A stretch of 64,000 nt of DNA from an uncultured Lachnospiraceae bacterium (lineage in GTDB: Bacteria; Bacillota; Clostridia; Lachnospirales; Lachnospiraceae): assembly GCA_902793335.1 (NCBI GenBank), contig CADBCZ010000013.1:1-64000 (forward strand), read 5' to 3'. Both the position numbers and the translations under genes were made by a program. The notes below the pieces were generated by a model. The model worked only from the letters and a program-made list of their open reading frames with translations, was not told the DNA's origin and searched no databases. Numbering within the stretch: position 1 is the stretch's first letter; each line of letters starts with the position of its first letter. Below are positions 36,588-46,347 of this stretch, piece by piece.

Positions 36588-36731
36588 AATTGTGTGTAAA
36601 TTATGTGGTTACTGTTGGGGTTTGTACTCGAAACTCTTATCTGCGGACAATCAAGACATAAAAATATGCCATAATATATCCGAAATACGGCGTACATAAA
36701 ATTAAAATAAAGCATCCCTACAAACCTCAAT

Positions 36732-38342
36732 TTATAATAGTGGCGCGTACAGACGTACAAGAGACAACCACAGTCTGTAAGGCTTATTTAACTGCAGACA
36801 ATATTCATAAGTCATTTCTTCTGATTCATCTATAGTTTCCAATATATCTTCTTTGATAGTTTCAATCACTTTGCAATTATACAGATATGCAGCACATTCA
36901 AAATGCAGGTACAGACTTCTGTAATCCAGATTAATAGATCCCACAACTGCGTATTTATCATCTGCAACCATCATCTTGCAGTGGATGAATCCCGGAACAT
37001 ATTCATATATCTTGACACCTGCCTTAGTGAGCGGTTCATAAAATGAGCGTGTCACCATGAAGACTGCTTTTTTATCAGGAATTCTCGGTGTAATTATTCT
37101 TACGTCAACTCCACTTTGGGCTGCAAGCGTAAGAGCTGTAATCATTTCGTAATCAACTATAAGATATGGAGTAGTGATATACACATAATTTGTGGCGCGA
37201 TGTATCATGTTAAGATATACATTTTCAGCCACGATATCGTTATAGAGAGGGTTGTCGGCGTAGGGTTGAACAAATCCGTCGCCGTGTATGGTTTTTTCAT
37301 CCAATGATGACGTATCGTTTTCTGTGTTGTCGCCATTTAGAGATAAATCTGCTTTATACTTTTCAAAGTCTACATTTTCTTTGGATAAATGCTGCCAGAA
37401 CTGAAGGAACATAACGGAAAAATTCCATGTGGCATCACCCTTTAACATGATGCCTGTATCTTTCCAGTAACCACCTAAACGGTCGCGCTGATTGATATAT
37501 TCATCAGCAAGATTGATACCGCCGGTAAATGAAGTTACACCGTCTATTACCATAATCTTTCTGTGGTCTCGGTTATTGAGTCTCAAAGACAGTGTCGGAA
37601 GGAAGGGATTGAAACAGTAACACTCTATTCCCCATTGGCGTAAGGTTTCAGGATAGTCAGATGGAAGAGTGCGGATACTTCCCATGTCATCATAGATGAT
37701 TTTAACTTCCACACCTGACATGGATTTTTCCTTTAAAATATCAAGTATGCTGTTCCAGAATATTCCGTCATGTATTATAAAGTATTCGAGAAAAATATAT
37801 TTTTGGGCCTTTTTAAGCTCATCAAGCATTTTTATATACATCTCTTCGCCTGAAGAGAAATATGAAACCGAGGTGTTCTCGTATACGGGATAACCTGCAA
37901 GATTATAGATATAGCGTGATTGAGAGGTCGCATGACGACTTAACTCATCTAAGTGGGAAAAAACGGTTTCATCCTGATGAAGATGTGTCTTGGATATAGA
38001 GACAGAATCACGTACACTTTTCCTGAAAGAGCGTCTTGTGTTATTAAGTGACAGGATAAGATAGAAAAGACCGCCAAATACAGGGATAAAAAGTATTGTT
38101 ATGCACCATGCCAGTTTATATGCAGGGTTTATAGGGCGGTTTATAATGTATATGACGACAAGAATGCTTATAAATGACATTATTGCCTGAATGTTGATAT
38201 ACTGTTCACGGAACTTGAGATAAATATATAAAAGGAAAGCAAGCTGAACCAGAACAAGGACTATTACCCATGCCAACTTTGAAGTAAATAATGCGTAATC
38301 GCCGCGTTTTCGTTCTTTATCAATGACAGTTTGCTTTCCCAT
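36732..38342 (-). CDS. cls: Cardiolipin synthase (phospholipase D family)
   Basis: A 536-residue membrane enzyme that joins two phosphatidylglycerol molecules to cardiolipin. Two or three N-terminal TM segments (LAWVIVLVLVQLAFLLYIYL, IMSFISILVVIYIIN, LAWCITILFIPVFGGLFYLI) precede two PLD catalytic motifs: HRKIMVIDGVTSFTGGIN and HCKMMVADDKYAVVGSINLD, both HxKx4D complete. Typical Firmicutes Cls length is about 500. AGGAGT precedes the ATG. It is likely co-oriented with, but not tightly linked to, the methyltransferase upstream. Confidence 0.93.
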   Translation of the reverse strand: MGKQTVIDKERKRGDYALFTSKLAWVIVLVLVQLAFLLYIYLKFREQYINIQAIMSFISILVVIYIINRPINPAYKLAWCITILFIPVFGGLFYLILSLNNTRRSFRKSVRDSVSISKTHLHQDETVFSHLDELSRHATSQSRYIYNLAGYPVYENTSVSYFSSGEEMYIKMLDELKKAQKYIFLEYFIIHDGIFWNSILDILKEKSMSGVEVKIIYDDMGSIRTLPSDYPETLRQWGIECYCFNPFLPTLSLRLNNRDHRKIMVIDGVTSFTGGINLADEYINQRDRLGGYWKDTGIMLKGDATWNFSVMFLQFWQHLSKENVDFEKYKADLSLNGDNTENDTSSLDEKTIHGDGFVQPYADNPLYNDIVAENVYLNMIHRATNYVYITTPYLIVDYEMITALTLAAQSGVDVRIITPRIPDKKAVFMVTRSFYEPLTKAGVKIYEYVPGFIHCKMMVADDKYAVVGSINLDYRSLYLHFECAAYLYNCKVIETIKEDILETIDESEEMTYEYCLQLNKPYRLWLSLVRLYAPLL

Positions 38343-38416
38343 AGAATCACTCCTTATGCTGAAATATTTTTACTGTTTAACTAAATGTTGAATGCAATTG
38401 GCCATTTAATCTGTTA

Positions 38417-39280
38417 TCATTTTCCGGTCCATCTTCCGGCTGCACCACATGGCAGAATAAGTCCGCTAGAGGTTACGGGAAGTCCGACCTCATCTGATTC
38501 AACATATCCACCGTGACGAGAAACGATCTCTGTGGATATCATGTAAGTAAGTACAGCAGGTGCAAGTCCTGTTGTATAAGAATTAACGAGAAAGAAGAGT
38601 GGGTTGTCACTGAGCAACTGTTCGCAAAGCCTTATAAAAGGATGAATCTTTTCTTCAATCTTCCAAATCTCGCCTTTAGGTCCTCTTCCGTATGACGGTG
38701 GGTCCATGATTATTCCGTCGTAGTGATTGCCGCGTCTGATTTCGCGTTCAACAAATTTGACACAGTCATCTACTATCCAACGTATAGGGGCCTCTGATAA
38801 ACCTGATGCAGTTGCGTTTTCTTTTGCCCAGGTGACCATACCTTTAGATGCATCTACATGTGTGACAGAAGCACCGGCCATGGCTGCAGCGCAGGTTGCA
38901 CCACCTGTATATGCAAAAAGGTTAAGAACTTTGATAGGTCTTCCTGCATTTGAAATAAGGTCAGAAAACCAATCCCAGTTTGCAGCCTGTTCTGGGAAGA
39001 GTCCTGTGTGCTTGAAGCTAAAAGGTTTTAAATGAAAGGTCAGTTTTTTATAATGTATAGACCATTGCTCGGGTAGATCAAAGAATTCCCAGTTGCCGCC
39101 TCCCTTTGCGCTTCTGTGGTAGTGAGCATTAAGCTTTTTCCAGGCAGGATTCTTCTTATCGGTATTCCATATTACCTGTGGGTCGGGACGTAATAAAATA
39201 TATTTTCCCCAACGTTCGAGTTTTTCTCCGCAGGATGTATCTATAACTTCATAGTCTTTCCAATTATCTGCTATCCACAT
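38417..39280 (-). CDS. SAM-dependent methyltransferase of the RlmI/RlmK-like group
   Basis: A 287-residue class I methyltransferase. Motif I VLNLFAYTGGATCAAAMAGA, acidic motif VTHVDASKGMVTWAKEN, WIVDDCVKFV, and catalytic DPPSYGRGPKGEIWK. The NLFAYTG and DPPSYGR stretches match the RlmI/RlmK rRNA cytosine/guanine methyltransferases, but the N-terminal PUA domain is replaced by a short beta region (residues 1-95). The rRNA target is inferred. GGAGATATT precedes the start. A structured leader lies upstream (39311-39383). Confidence 0.8.
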   Translation of the reverse strand: MWIADNWKDYEVIDTSCGEKLERWGKYILLRPDPQVIWNTDKKNPAWKKLNAHYHRSAKGGGNWEFFDLPEQWSIHYKKLTFHLKPFSFKHTGLFPEQAANWDWFSDLISNAGRPIKVLNLFAYTGGATCAAAMAGASVTHVDASKGMVTWAKENATASGLSEAPIRWIVDDCVKFVEREIRRGNHYDGIIMDPPSYGRGPKGEIWKIEEKIHPFIRLCEQLLSDNPLFFLVNSYTTGLAPAVLTYMISTEIVSRHGGYVESDEVGLPVTSSGLILPCGAAGRWTGK

Positions 39281-39310
39281 AATATCTCCAATCTTTTTGA
39301 GTTGTTGTTA

Positions 39311-39383
39311 GCACGATGAGAATTGCGTAGTAATGTAGTCGTGCGTAGGCATCAGTTGGGGCAAAATACCTTTTGACCCCAAC
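39311..39383 (-). other. Two hairpins in the leader of the methyltransferase gene
   Basis: Going along the minus strand: GTTGGGG/CCCCAAC (39355-39361 with 39377-39383), extended by CAAAA/TTTTG with loop TACC, then GCACGA/TCGTGC (39311-39316 with 39339-39344). They end about 30 nt before the start codon. No known riboswitch class is recognised, and neither hairpin has a T-tract. Possibly a regulatory leader or the 3' end structure of the neighbour's transcript. Confidence 0.5.
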
Positions 39384-39436
39384 ATCATATTATTAATAGT
39401 TTATGTAAATATTTATAATACATTATAACAAGATTA

Positions 39437-39476
39437 TTGCCGAATACAATATTTTTATAAATATTGCATTCGGCAA
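39437..39476 (-). terminator. Long stem-loop after the phosphodiester glycosidase gene
   Basis: 18-bp stem TTGCCGAATACAATATTT (39437-39454) and AAATATTGCATTCGGCAA (39459-39476) with one mismatch and a 4-nt loop, 20 bases after the stop codon. It lacks a proper T-tract, so it may act as a 3' RNA stabiliser as well as a terminator. Confidence 0.6.
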
Positions 39477-39495
39477 TTGAATTAATATACTTAGG

Positions 39496-40869
39496 TTAAT
39501 TAGCCGGCTCGGATTTGATTATGGTAGAATCATTATCGCTGTCTGAATCCGTATTAGTATTTTTGAATTTTGTGTCTTTTGCAGCTTTTACTAAAAATGC
39601 ATTAGGCATGTATCTTCCTCGTCCGGTTACGGATGAAGATTTGGTTATGAACTGCCCTTTGTAATACATTACAGAAGAGCTTCCACCATCAAGATTCATT
39701 CCCTGATATGCATGATACCGAAGCATTATGTTAGCACAATCTTCAACAGTACATCCAAGGCTGTGAGTCTGTCTTCCGTCAACAACCAGTAATAACATTG
39801 TACCGTCTTTGGCCTGACCGATAGTTGAACGAGGTTGTATTCCCATACCATATGTTCCGTCGACAACACTTTCCCCGTCAATTATTAACCCCGGATAAAA
39901 TTCCATTGCCCAACGATATTCCTCCTGCATGCCCGGCGTGAAAGGAGAGATATACATTCGTTCATCTTTTGATTTTACACCGAAGTATTTCCAGGCAGCT
40001 TCCTCATGATGAGAGCTATAGTCAACACCATCAATTACAAGACACCCTTTAATCTGTGAGCCCAGACTTTCACCTTTCGGATCAACAAAACCGCTGGCAT
40101 TTATTCCAAGTATCGCATCATTGCTTTCGCAAAATGAATCTATTTCCTGTCCCATTGAGCCAAGAGCGGCAGCCTTGCCCATGAATACCTGTTCTGATTC
40201 TTTGACGATTGCCATTTTTCCCTGATAACCGCTTCCTTTGACACCGATGATCAACAGATTGTTTGGAATATCCACAACAAGCAGAGCATCTCCTTCTGAG
40301 GTAGTTAGATTTAACTTATTGTCTAAGTCCTCGATTAACAGGTCATCATATCCGTTTTTAACAAGGTCGGGATGATTCTTGATATATTTTGAGAAGGAAT
40401 CGCTCTTAAGCTCCCAATATTTGCCAAAAAACTCAATGTCCTCTTCAGACTCAATGATAGATTCTACATTATTCCAGGAGCTGGCAAGATCTTCCTGTGC
40501 TTCTCGGCCCTCTCTGTACTGAATCATGACTTCTGTTATCACTGATTCCGGGAAGAACCAGGTGGCAAGCCAATGGTGGGTGTTAGTAGTCATTGCTGTT
40601 TCAATATATATCGTTCGCCATTTAGCAATGACCGGTATATTGGAATATACTACCGTAAGATACATTGCAATTATTACAGACAATGCAATCGCACTTCGCA
40701 GAAAATGATTCCGCAGTTTTTCACGTTTGGTTTTTTGTGGTTTTAATGTATTACCATCAACTTTTGTATCACTTGAAAAATCGTTGTGTGATATTGCTTT
40801 TTGGTGCAGGTCTTCAAATGAAACTACATTTGAGTCCTGATTGTTATTGTTAATATTATTATCGTTCAT
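39496..40869 (-). CDS. Membrane-anchored phosphodiester glycosidase (NAGPA) domain protein
   Basis: A 457-residue protein. A basic cytoplasmic N-terminus (about 1-52) is followed by one TM segment (FLRSAIALSVIIAMYLTVVY, about 54-73), so the rest lies outside the cell. The C-terminal half is a NAGPA/phosphodiester glycosidase domain: GINASGFVDPKG, CLVIDGV, EFYPGLIIDGESV, RSTIGQAKDGTMLLLVVDGR, and the conserved GMNLDGGSSSVMYYKG. Family members uncover sugars by removing terminal N-acetylglucosamine linked by phosphodiester, or act in exopolysaccharide metabolism. GGAG precedes the ATG. Confidence 0.88.
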   Translation of the reverse strand: MNDNNINNNNQDSNVVSFEDLHQKAISHNDFSSDTKVDGNTLKPQKTKREKLRNHFLRSAIALSVIIAMYLTVVYSNIPVIAKWRTIYIETAMTTNTHHWLATWFFPESVITEVMIQYREGREAQEDLASSWNNVESIIESEEDIEFFGKYWELKSDSFSKYIKNHPDLVKNGYDDLLIEDLDNKLNLTTSEGDALLVVDIPNNLLIIGVKGSGYQGKMAIVKESEQVFMGKAAALGSMGQEIDSFCESNDAILGINASGFVDPKGESLGSQIKGCLVIDGVDYSSHHEEAAWKYFGVKSKDERMYISPFTPGMQEEYRWAMEFYPGLIIDGESVVDGTYGMGIQPRSTIGQAKDGTMLLLVVDGRQTHSLGCTVEDCANIMLRYHAYQGMNLDGGSSSVMYYKGQFITKSSSVTGRGRYMPNAFLVKAAKDTKFKNTNTDSDSDNDSTIIKSEPAN

Positions 40870-40923
40870 TAGTATGTGCTCCTGTAAGCTCAGTTTGTTA
40901 TAATATATATGTTTACATAATAT

Positions 40924-40974
40924 ATGGTATTATACTATATGTAGGCATTAATTATCAACATATAGTATAATACC
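40924..40974 (-). terminator. Perfect 18-bp stem-loop downstream of galT
   Basis: TGGTATTATACTATATGT (40924-40941) and ACATATAGTATAATACCA (40957-40974) with a 15-nt loop. It lies about 55 bases after the galT stop on the minus strand. No T-run follows, so it may protect the gal mRNA end or terminate weakly. It also blocks read-through into the phosphodiester glycosidase gene. Confidence 0.65.
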
Positions 40975-41028
40975 AAATAATTGTAAAAAAATCCATTGTT
41001 TTTGAACAGATAATAAAAATGTTGATTT

Positions 41029-42534
41029 TTATTCTGAAAACAGGTCTGTAAACCTCTTAAAAGCAGCTCTTCCTTCTTCAGTTCTTTTATAAACTCCCGC
41101 ATTTTCCAATACATGAGAGAAAACATTTGCTATTTCATTTTGAACAATCTTATGAATATTGTTTTCATTTAAATTAGTATAATTTTTGAGCCATTCTTCA
41201 GCCCAGTCCGCATGTGGTGCGGTAAGTTCATTCGAACGAAGATCCTTACTATTTAATATATAATCTTCTAAAACAGACATTTCTTTCTTAAGTCTTGCAG
41301 GAAGTACGGCAAGTCCCATCACCTCAATAAGTCCGATGTTCTCACGCTTGATGTGATGGTATTCTTGATGAGGGTGATATACTCCTAGTGGATATTCATC
41401 CGTTGTTATATTATTGCGAAGAACGAGATCTATCTCAAATAATTCACCGCGTTTTCTCGCAATAGGAGTAATGGTGTTATGGGGTACACCGTCTGTTTCA
41501 GCAAGTATGAAAGCATCCTTGTCGGTGTAGTTTCTCCAATGGTTTAATATATCTGCGGAAGCGTTGATTAAATCCTCCATATCGGCAGCCTGTAATCTTA
41601 TGGTTGAAAGAGGCCATTTGATTATTCCGGCGTGGACATCAGGATAGTCCTTTAATTTGAATTCTGTCTCATAAGGTGCTCTGACCATAGCAAATTCATA
41701 TCCGCCACCCTGAAAATGATCATGTGTAAGGATTGAACCTCCGACTATTGGAAGGTCGGCGTTAGAACCTGCGGTATAGTGAGGAAACTGTCTTACGAAG
41801 TCTAATAATTTGGAGATACAGTCTCTGTCGATCTTCATAGGAGTGTGTTTCTCATTAAAAATGATGCAGTGTTCGTTGTAATAAACGTATGGTGAGTACT
41901 GTAAATAATAAGATTCACCGGCTAAAGTGATCGGTATTATTCTGTGATTCTGCCTTGCAGGGTGTGAAAAATGTCCGGCATATCCTTCATTTTCGTGGCA
42001 TAACAGACAGGCGGGATAGTCTGATTTTTCCGTATTTATTCCTTTTGCAGCCTTTGCTATATCACGAGGGTCTTTTTCGGGTTTTGAAAGGTTGATGGTT
42101 ATATCCATCAGACCAAACTCTGTCTGTGATGTCCATTTTTCATCCTTTGCAATTCTATCATTGCGTATATAGTTGGTTGCTCTGCTGAATGTGTAATAAT
42201 AATCTGTGGCGTCTTTTGGAGATACGGCATAATGCTTTGAAAATTCCTGACGAATCACAGATGGAGGAGGAGTGAGTAATCCCATAATCTTTGTATCGAA
42301 AAGGTCACGGTTGGTAACGGTATCTTCGATAAATTCTTGTTGTACGGCATAATCTGTCATATCATTTAAAATTAAATGTATCTTGCGATATCCGTCGATA
42401 TCAATAGGTGTGTATGAATTTAACTGAAATAATTCCAACAAGCGATTGGTGGTATATATTACATCGGCTTTGTCTACTAAGTTTTTATCTACTCCGTAAT
42501 TGATGAGCTCAGTAATTAGATTATTAATATTCAT
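41029..42534 (-). CDS. galT: UDP-glucose--hexose-1-phosphate uridylyltransferase, type 2
   Basis: A 501-residue enzyme exchanging UMP between UDP-glucose and galactose-1-phosphate in the Leloir pathway. The long Firmicutes type 2 form is shown by the N-terminal extension (LNDMTDYAVQQEFIEDTVTN), PACLLCHENEGYAG, and the active-site region GGSILTHDHFQGGGYEFAM. It follows galK by 18 bp, with GGAGG before the ATG; both are in one operon under GalR. Full length. Confidence 0.95.
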   Translation of the reverse strand: MNINNLITELINYGVDKNLVDKADVIYTTNRLLELFQLNSYTPIDIDGYRKIHLILNDMTDYAVQQEFIEDTVTNRDLFDTKIMGLLTPPPSVIRQEFSKHYAVSPKDATDYYYTFSRATNYIRNDRIAKDEKWTSQTEFGLMDITINLSKPEKDPRDIAKAAKGINTEKSDYPACLLCHENEGYAGHFSHPARQNHRIIPITLAGESYYLQYSPYVYYNEHCIIFNEKHTPMKIDRDCISKLLDFVRQFPHYTAGSNADLPIVGGSILTHDHFQGGGYEFAMVRAPYETEFKLKDYPDVHAGIIKWPLSTIRLQAADMEDLINASADILNHWRNYTDKDAFILAETDGVPHNTITPIARKRGELFEIDLVLRNNITTDEYPLGVYHPHQEYHHIKRENIGLIEVMGLAVLPARLKKEMSVLEDYILNSKDLRSNELTAPHADWAEEWLKNYTNLNENNIHKIVQNEIANVFSHVLENAGVYKRTEEGRAAFKRFTDLFSE

Positions 42535-42552
42535 AATTAATCCTCCTGATAT

Positions 42553-43833
42553 TTACATAACTTTAATGCCACCGTATTTTCTGATTTTCAATGCGTTACA
42601 TGAACCTTCGCCAAAAATCTCATCCATACTGCTTTTGTATTCTGCAACGGCATCATTTTTCACAAAAGCCTGAATAGTTCCGGCAAATCCACCGCCGTGT
42701 ACTCTTGCAACACCGTTATCACCAAGTGACATTTCACTTATTATAAGGGCGATAGATATATTCTGCTTATCAACCTGATGATTGGTATATACATTCTGAA
42801 GATATTTGTATGATGAATCTCCAGAATTTTTAACTGTGGTTAAAAATGTTTTGATATCATTATCTGTTAATGCCTTAACCTCTTTTTTAACACGCTTGTT
42901 TTCCTCGTAGAAGTGGATGGCGCGCAAGAATGCTCTGTCACCACATTTTTCTCGTATGTATGAGGCGTGAGAGAGTACATCTTCTTCCGGAATATCGTGT
43001 AGAAATTCTTTGCCAAAACATGCAGCTACAGACTTCATTTCAGTTGGAACTGCAGCATAGTCCGGGGTGAGATCTGCGTGTGAGCCTTTGGTGTCGGTTA
43101 TACATAGACTGTATCCGGCATTATCAAGATCAAAGGTGATTTTTTCTACAACAGGATCTGCCGGATTAGCAAAATCTATATGACAGAGACTGCCTACCGA
43201 ACATGCCATCTGATCCATCAGTCCGCAGGGTTTACCGAAATATACATTCTCAGCATACTGTCCTATTATTGCTATTTCAATGGCGGAGATTGACATATCA
43301 TTGAATAATCCGGAAAGAATAGTGCCAATCAGTGTTTCAAAGGCTGCTGAAGAAGAAAGCCCTGAACCTGATAAAACATTACTTGTTATATAGGCATTGA
43401 ACCCGCCAATATTATGTCCGTTTTCTTTGGTCTTAGAAAGAACACCTCTTATCAATGAGACAGTAGTGCCCTCCTCGTTATCTTTTTTATCAAGATCATT
43501 AATAGAAACTGTTATCATTTCATAACCTTCAGATAAAATGTTAACTTCAGTAGTATTGTTTTTTGTGACAATAGCTATTGCATCATCATTGATTGATGCT
43601 GCGAGAACCTCTCCATGCTGATGATCTGTGTGATTGCCGCCGATTTCACTTCTGCCGGGAGCTGAAAATATTGCATCCACTTCATTTCCAAAAACTTTCT
43701 GATATTCCTTGAGTGCTTCTATATAGCGAAATTTCTGGTTGGAAAGTTTGTCTTTATCAACATAGATATCAATCAGACGATCGTTAAGCTCGTTATTCTC
43801 AAATTGTTTAATAAAAGTTTCAACCTTCTCCAT
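42553..43833 (-). CDS. galK: Galactokinase
   Basis: A 426-residue GHMP kinase phosphorylating galactose at C1. Substrate loop APGRSEIGGNHTDHQHG, ATP-binding GSGLSSSAAFETLIG, and C-terminal RVHGGGFAGTIQAFV. It has GGNHTDH where most galactokinases have GEHTDY, a variant common in Clostridia. First gene of the operon; promoter TTGACA-17-TATAAT at 43865-43893, with an operator in the spacer. AGGAGG lies before the start. Confidence 0.95.
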   Translation of the reverse strand: MEKVETFIKQFENNELNDRLIDIYVDKDKLSNQKFRYIEALKEYQKVFGNEVDAIFSAPGRSEIGGNHTDHQHGEVLAASINDDAIAIVTKNNTTEVNILSEGYEMITVSINDLDKKDNEEGTTVSLIRGVLSKTKENGHNIGGFNAYITSNVLSGSGLSSSAAFETLIGTILSGLFNDMSISAIEIAIIGQYAENVYFGKPCGLMDQMACSVGSLCHIDFANPADPVVEKITFDLDNAGYSLCITDTKGSHADLTPDYAAVPTEMKSVAACFGKEFLHDIPEEDVLSHASYIREKCGDRAFLRAIHFYEENKRVKKEVKALTDNDIKTFLTTVKNSGDSSYKYLQNVYTNHQVDKQNISIALIISEMSLGDNGVARVHGGGFAGTIQAFVKNDAVAEYKSSMDEIFGEGSCNALKIRKYGGIKVM

Positions 43834-43877
43834 AGTAACCTCCTAAATTATACTGTTAAATTAGATTATATAACGAG

Positions 43878-45001
<1,124 letters not shown>

Positions 45002-45095
45002 TGAACTGTACGTAAGATATAATTTTATCCATAGTCAAAAAGTTATAAATAAATTGTGATGTTACGGTCATACACAAAAACAGGAGGATATTATA

Positions 45096-46112
45096 ATGAA
45101 AATATTAGTGACAGGTGGCGCAGGTTATATAGGAAGTCATACCTGTGTTGAGCTTTTAAACGCCGGTTATGAAGTTGTAATTCTTGACAATCTCTATAAT
45201 TCAAGCAAGAAGGCGGTTGACAGAATTGAGGAGATAACAGGAAAGAAAGTTACTTTCTATGAGAACGACATGTTAGATGCAGATGCAATGGAGAGTCTTT
45301 TTTCCAAGGAGAAGATTGATTGCGTTATTCATTTTGCCGGACTTAAGGCAGTTGGCGAGTCGGTTGCAAAACCGCTTGAGTATTATAAGAATAATATTCA
45401 GGGAACTTTGTGTATTGTAGAGGCTATGAGAAATCATGGATGCAAGAATATTATTTTCTCATCTTCGGCAACTGTATACGGTGATCCTGCTTTTGTTCCT
45501 ATTACAGAAGAGTGTCCTAAGGGTACACCTACTAATCCATATGGATGGACTAAGAGCATGCTGGAACAGATTCTTACAGATCTTCATACGGCTGATGAGG
45601 AATGGAATATAATACTTCTTCGTTACTTCAATCCTATTGGAGCGCACAAGAGTGGCTTGATAGGAGAAGATCCTAAGGGAATTCCTAACAATCTCCTTCC
45701 TTATGTTGCACAGGTTGCAATTGGTAAGCTTGAGTGTGTGGGAGTGTTTGGTGATGATTATGATACTCCTGACGGAACAGGAGTAAGAGATTATATTCAT
45801 GTAGTAGACCTTGCACTTGGACATGTTAAGGCGATAGATAAGATTAAGGAGAAGCCGGGAGTTAAGATCTATAACCTGGGAACCGGTAATGGATACAGTG
45901 TACTTGATGTGATTAAGGCATTTTCCAAGGCTTGCGGTCATGAGGTTCCATATCAGATTAAGCCGCGTCGTGCGGGTGATATCGCAACCTGCTATTCGGA
46001 TGCATCACTTGCAAAGAAAGAGCTTGGCTGGGAGGCACAGTACGGAATTGAAGAGATGTGTGCTGATTCCTGGAAGTGGCAGAGCATGAATCCGGATGGA
46101 TATAAGGATTGA
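45096..46112 (+). CDS. galE: UDP-glucose 4-epimerase
   Basis: A 338-residue SDR-fold enzyme interconverting UDP-galactose and UDP-glucose. NAD-binding GGAGYIGSHTC at residues 7-17, SSATVYGDP, catalytic YGWTKSMLEQ (YxxxK), and RYFNPIGAHKSGLIGEDP. It completes the Leloir pathway with galK and galT. AGGAGG lies before the ATG, 94 bp after galR. Confidence 0.96.
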   Translation: MKILVTGGAGYIGSHTCVELLNAGYEVVILDNLYNSSKKAVDRIEEITGKKVTFYENDMLDADAMESLFSKEKIDCVIHFAGLKAVGESVAKPLEYYKNNIQGTLCIVEAMRNHGCKNIIFSSSATVYGDPAFVPITEECPKGTPTNPYGWTKSMLEQILTDLHTADEEWNIILLRYFNPIGAHKSGLIGEDPKGIPNNLLPYVAQVAIGKLECVGVFGDDYDTPDGTGVRDYIHVVDLALGHVKAIDKIKEKPGVKIYNLGTGNGYSVLDVIKAFSKACGHEVPYQIKPRRAGDIATCYSDASLAKKELGWEAQYGIEEMCADSWKWQSMNPDGYKD

Positions 46113-46132
46113 TATATAGTAAAAATATGATT

Positions 46133-46166
46133 AAGACGTATGGATTTTCCATGCGTCTTTTTTTTT
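46133..46166 (+). terminator. Terminator of galE
   Basis: Stem AAGACGTATGG (46133-46143) and CCATGCGTCTT (46149-46159) with one G-T pair, followed by a long T-run. Confidence 0.92.
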
Positions 46167-46256
46167 GGTGCATCCATTTTGGGTAAAACTCTCTAAAAGG
46201 TTATTTTTCCATGATTTTATGGTTGATAATCATCTGCTTATATATTATAATTATAC

Positions 46257-46331
46257 AAAATGTTGATTTGCAGACAAAATATATGTGAAAAATGTTGATG
46301 AATCAACATTATGTGCGTGTAAAATGTTGAT
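46257..46331. repeat. 32-bp iterated repeats upstream of the DUF4143 ATPase
   Basis: AATGTTGAT recurs at 46259-46267, 46291-46299 and 46323-46331, exactly 32 bp apart, each preceded by AA. The middle copy is joined to an inverted copy ATCAACATT (46302-46310), making a perfect 9+2+9 palindrome. The last copy ends five bases before the ribosome site AAGGAGG. Spacing of three helical turns puts all sites on one face. Probably operator iterons for a regulator or the gene's own product. Confidence 0.75.
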
Positions 46332-46347
46332 CGATAAGGAGGCGCAT

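Noticed and set aside
39311..39383. Known riboswitch or T-box in the methyltransferase leader
   Set aside because: No conserved T-box sequence or known aptamer block is present.
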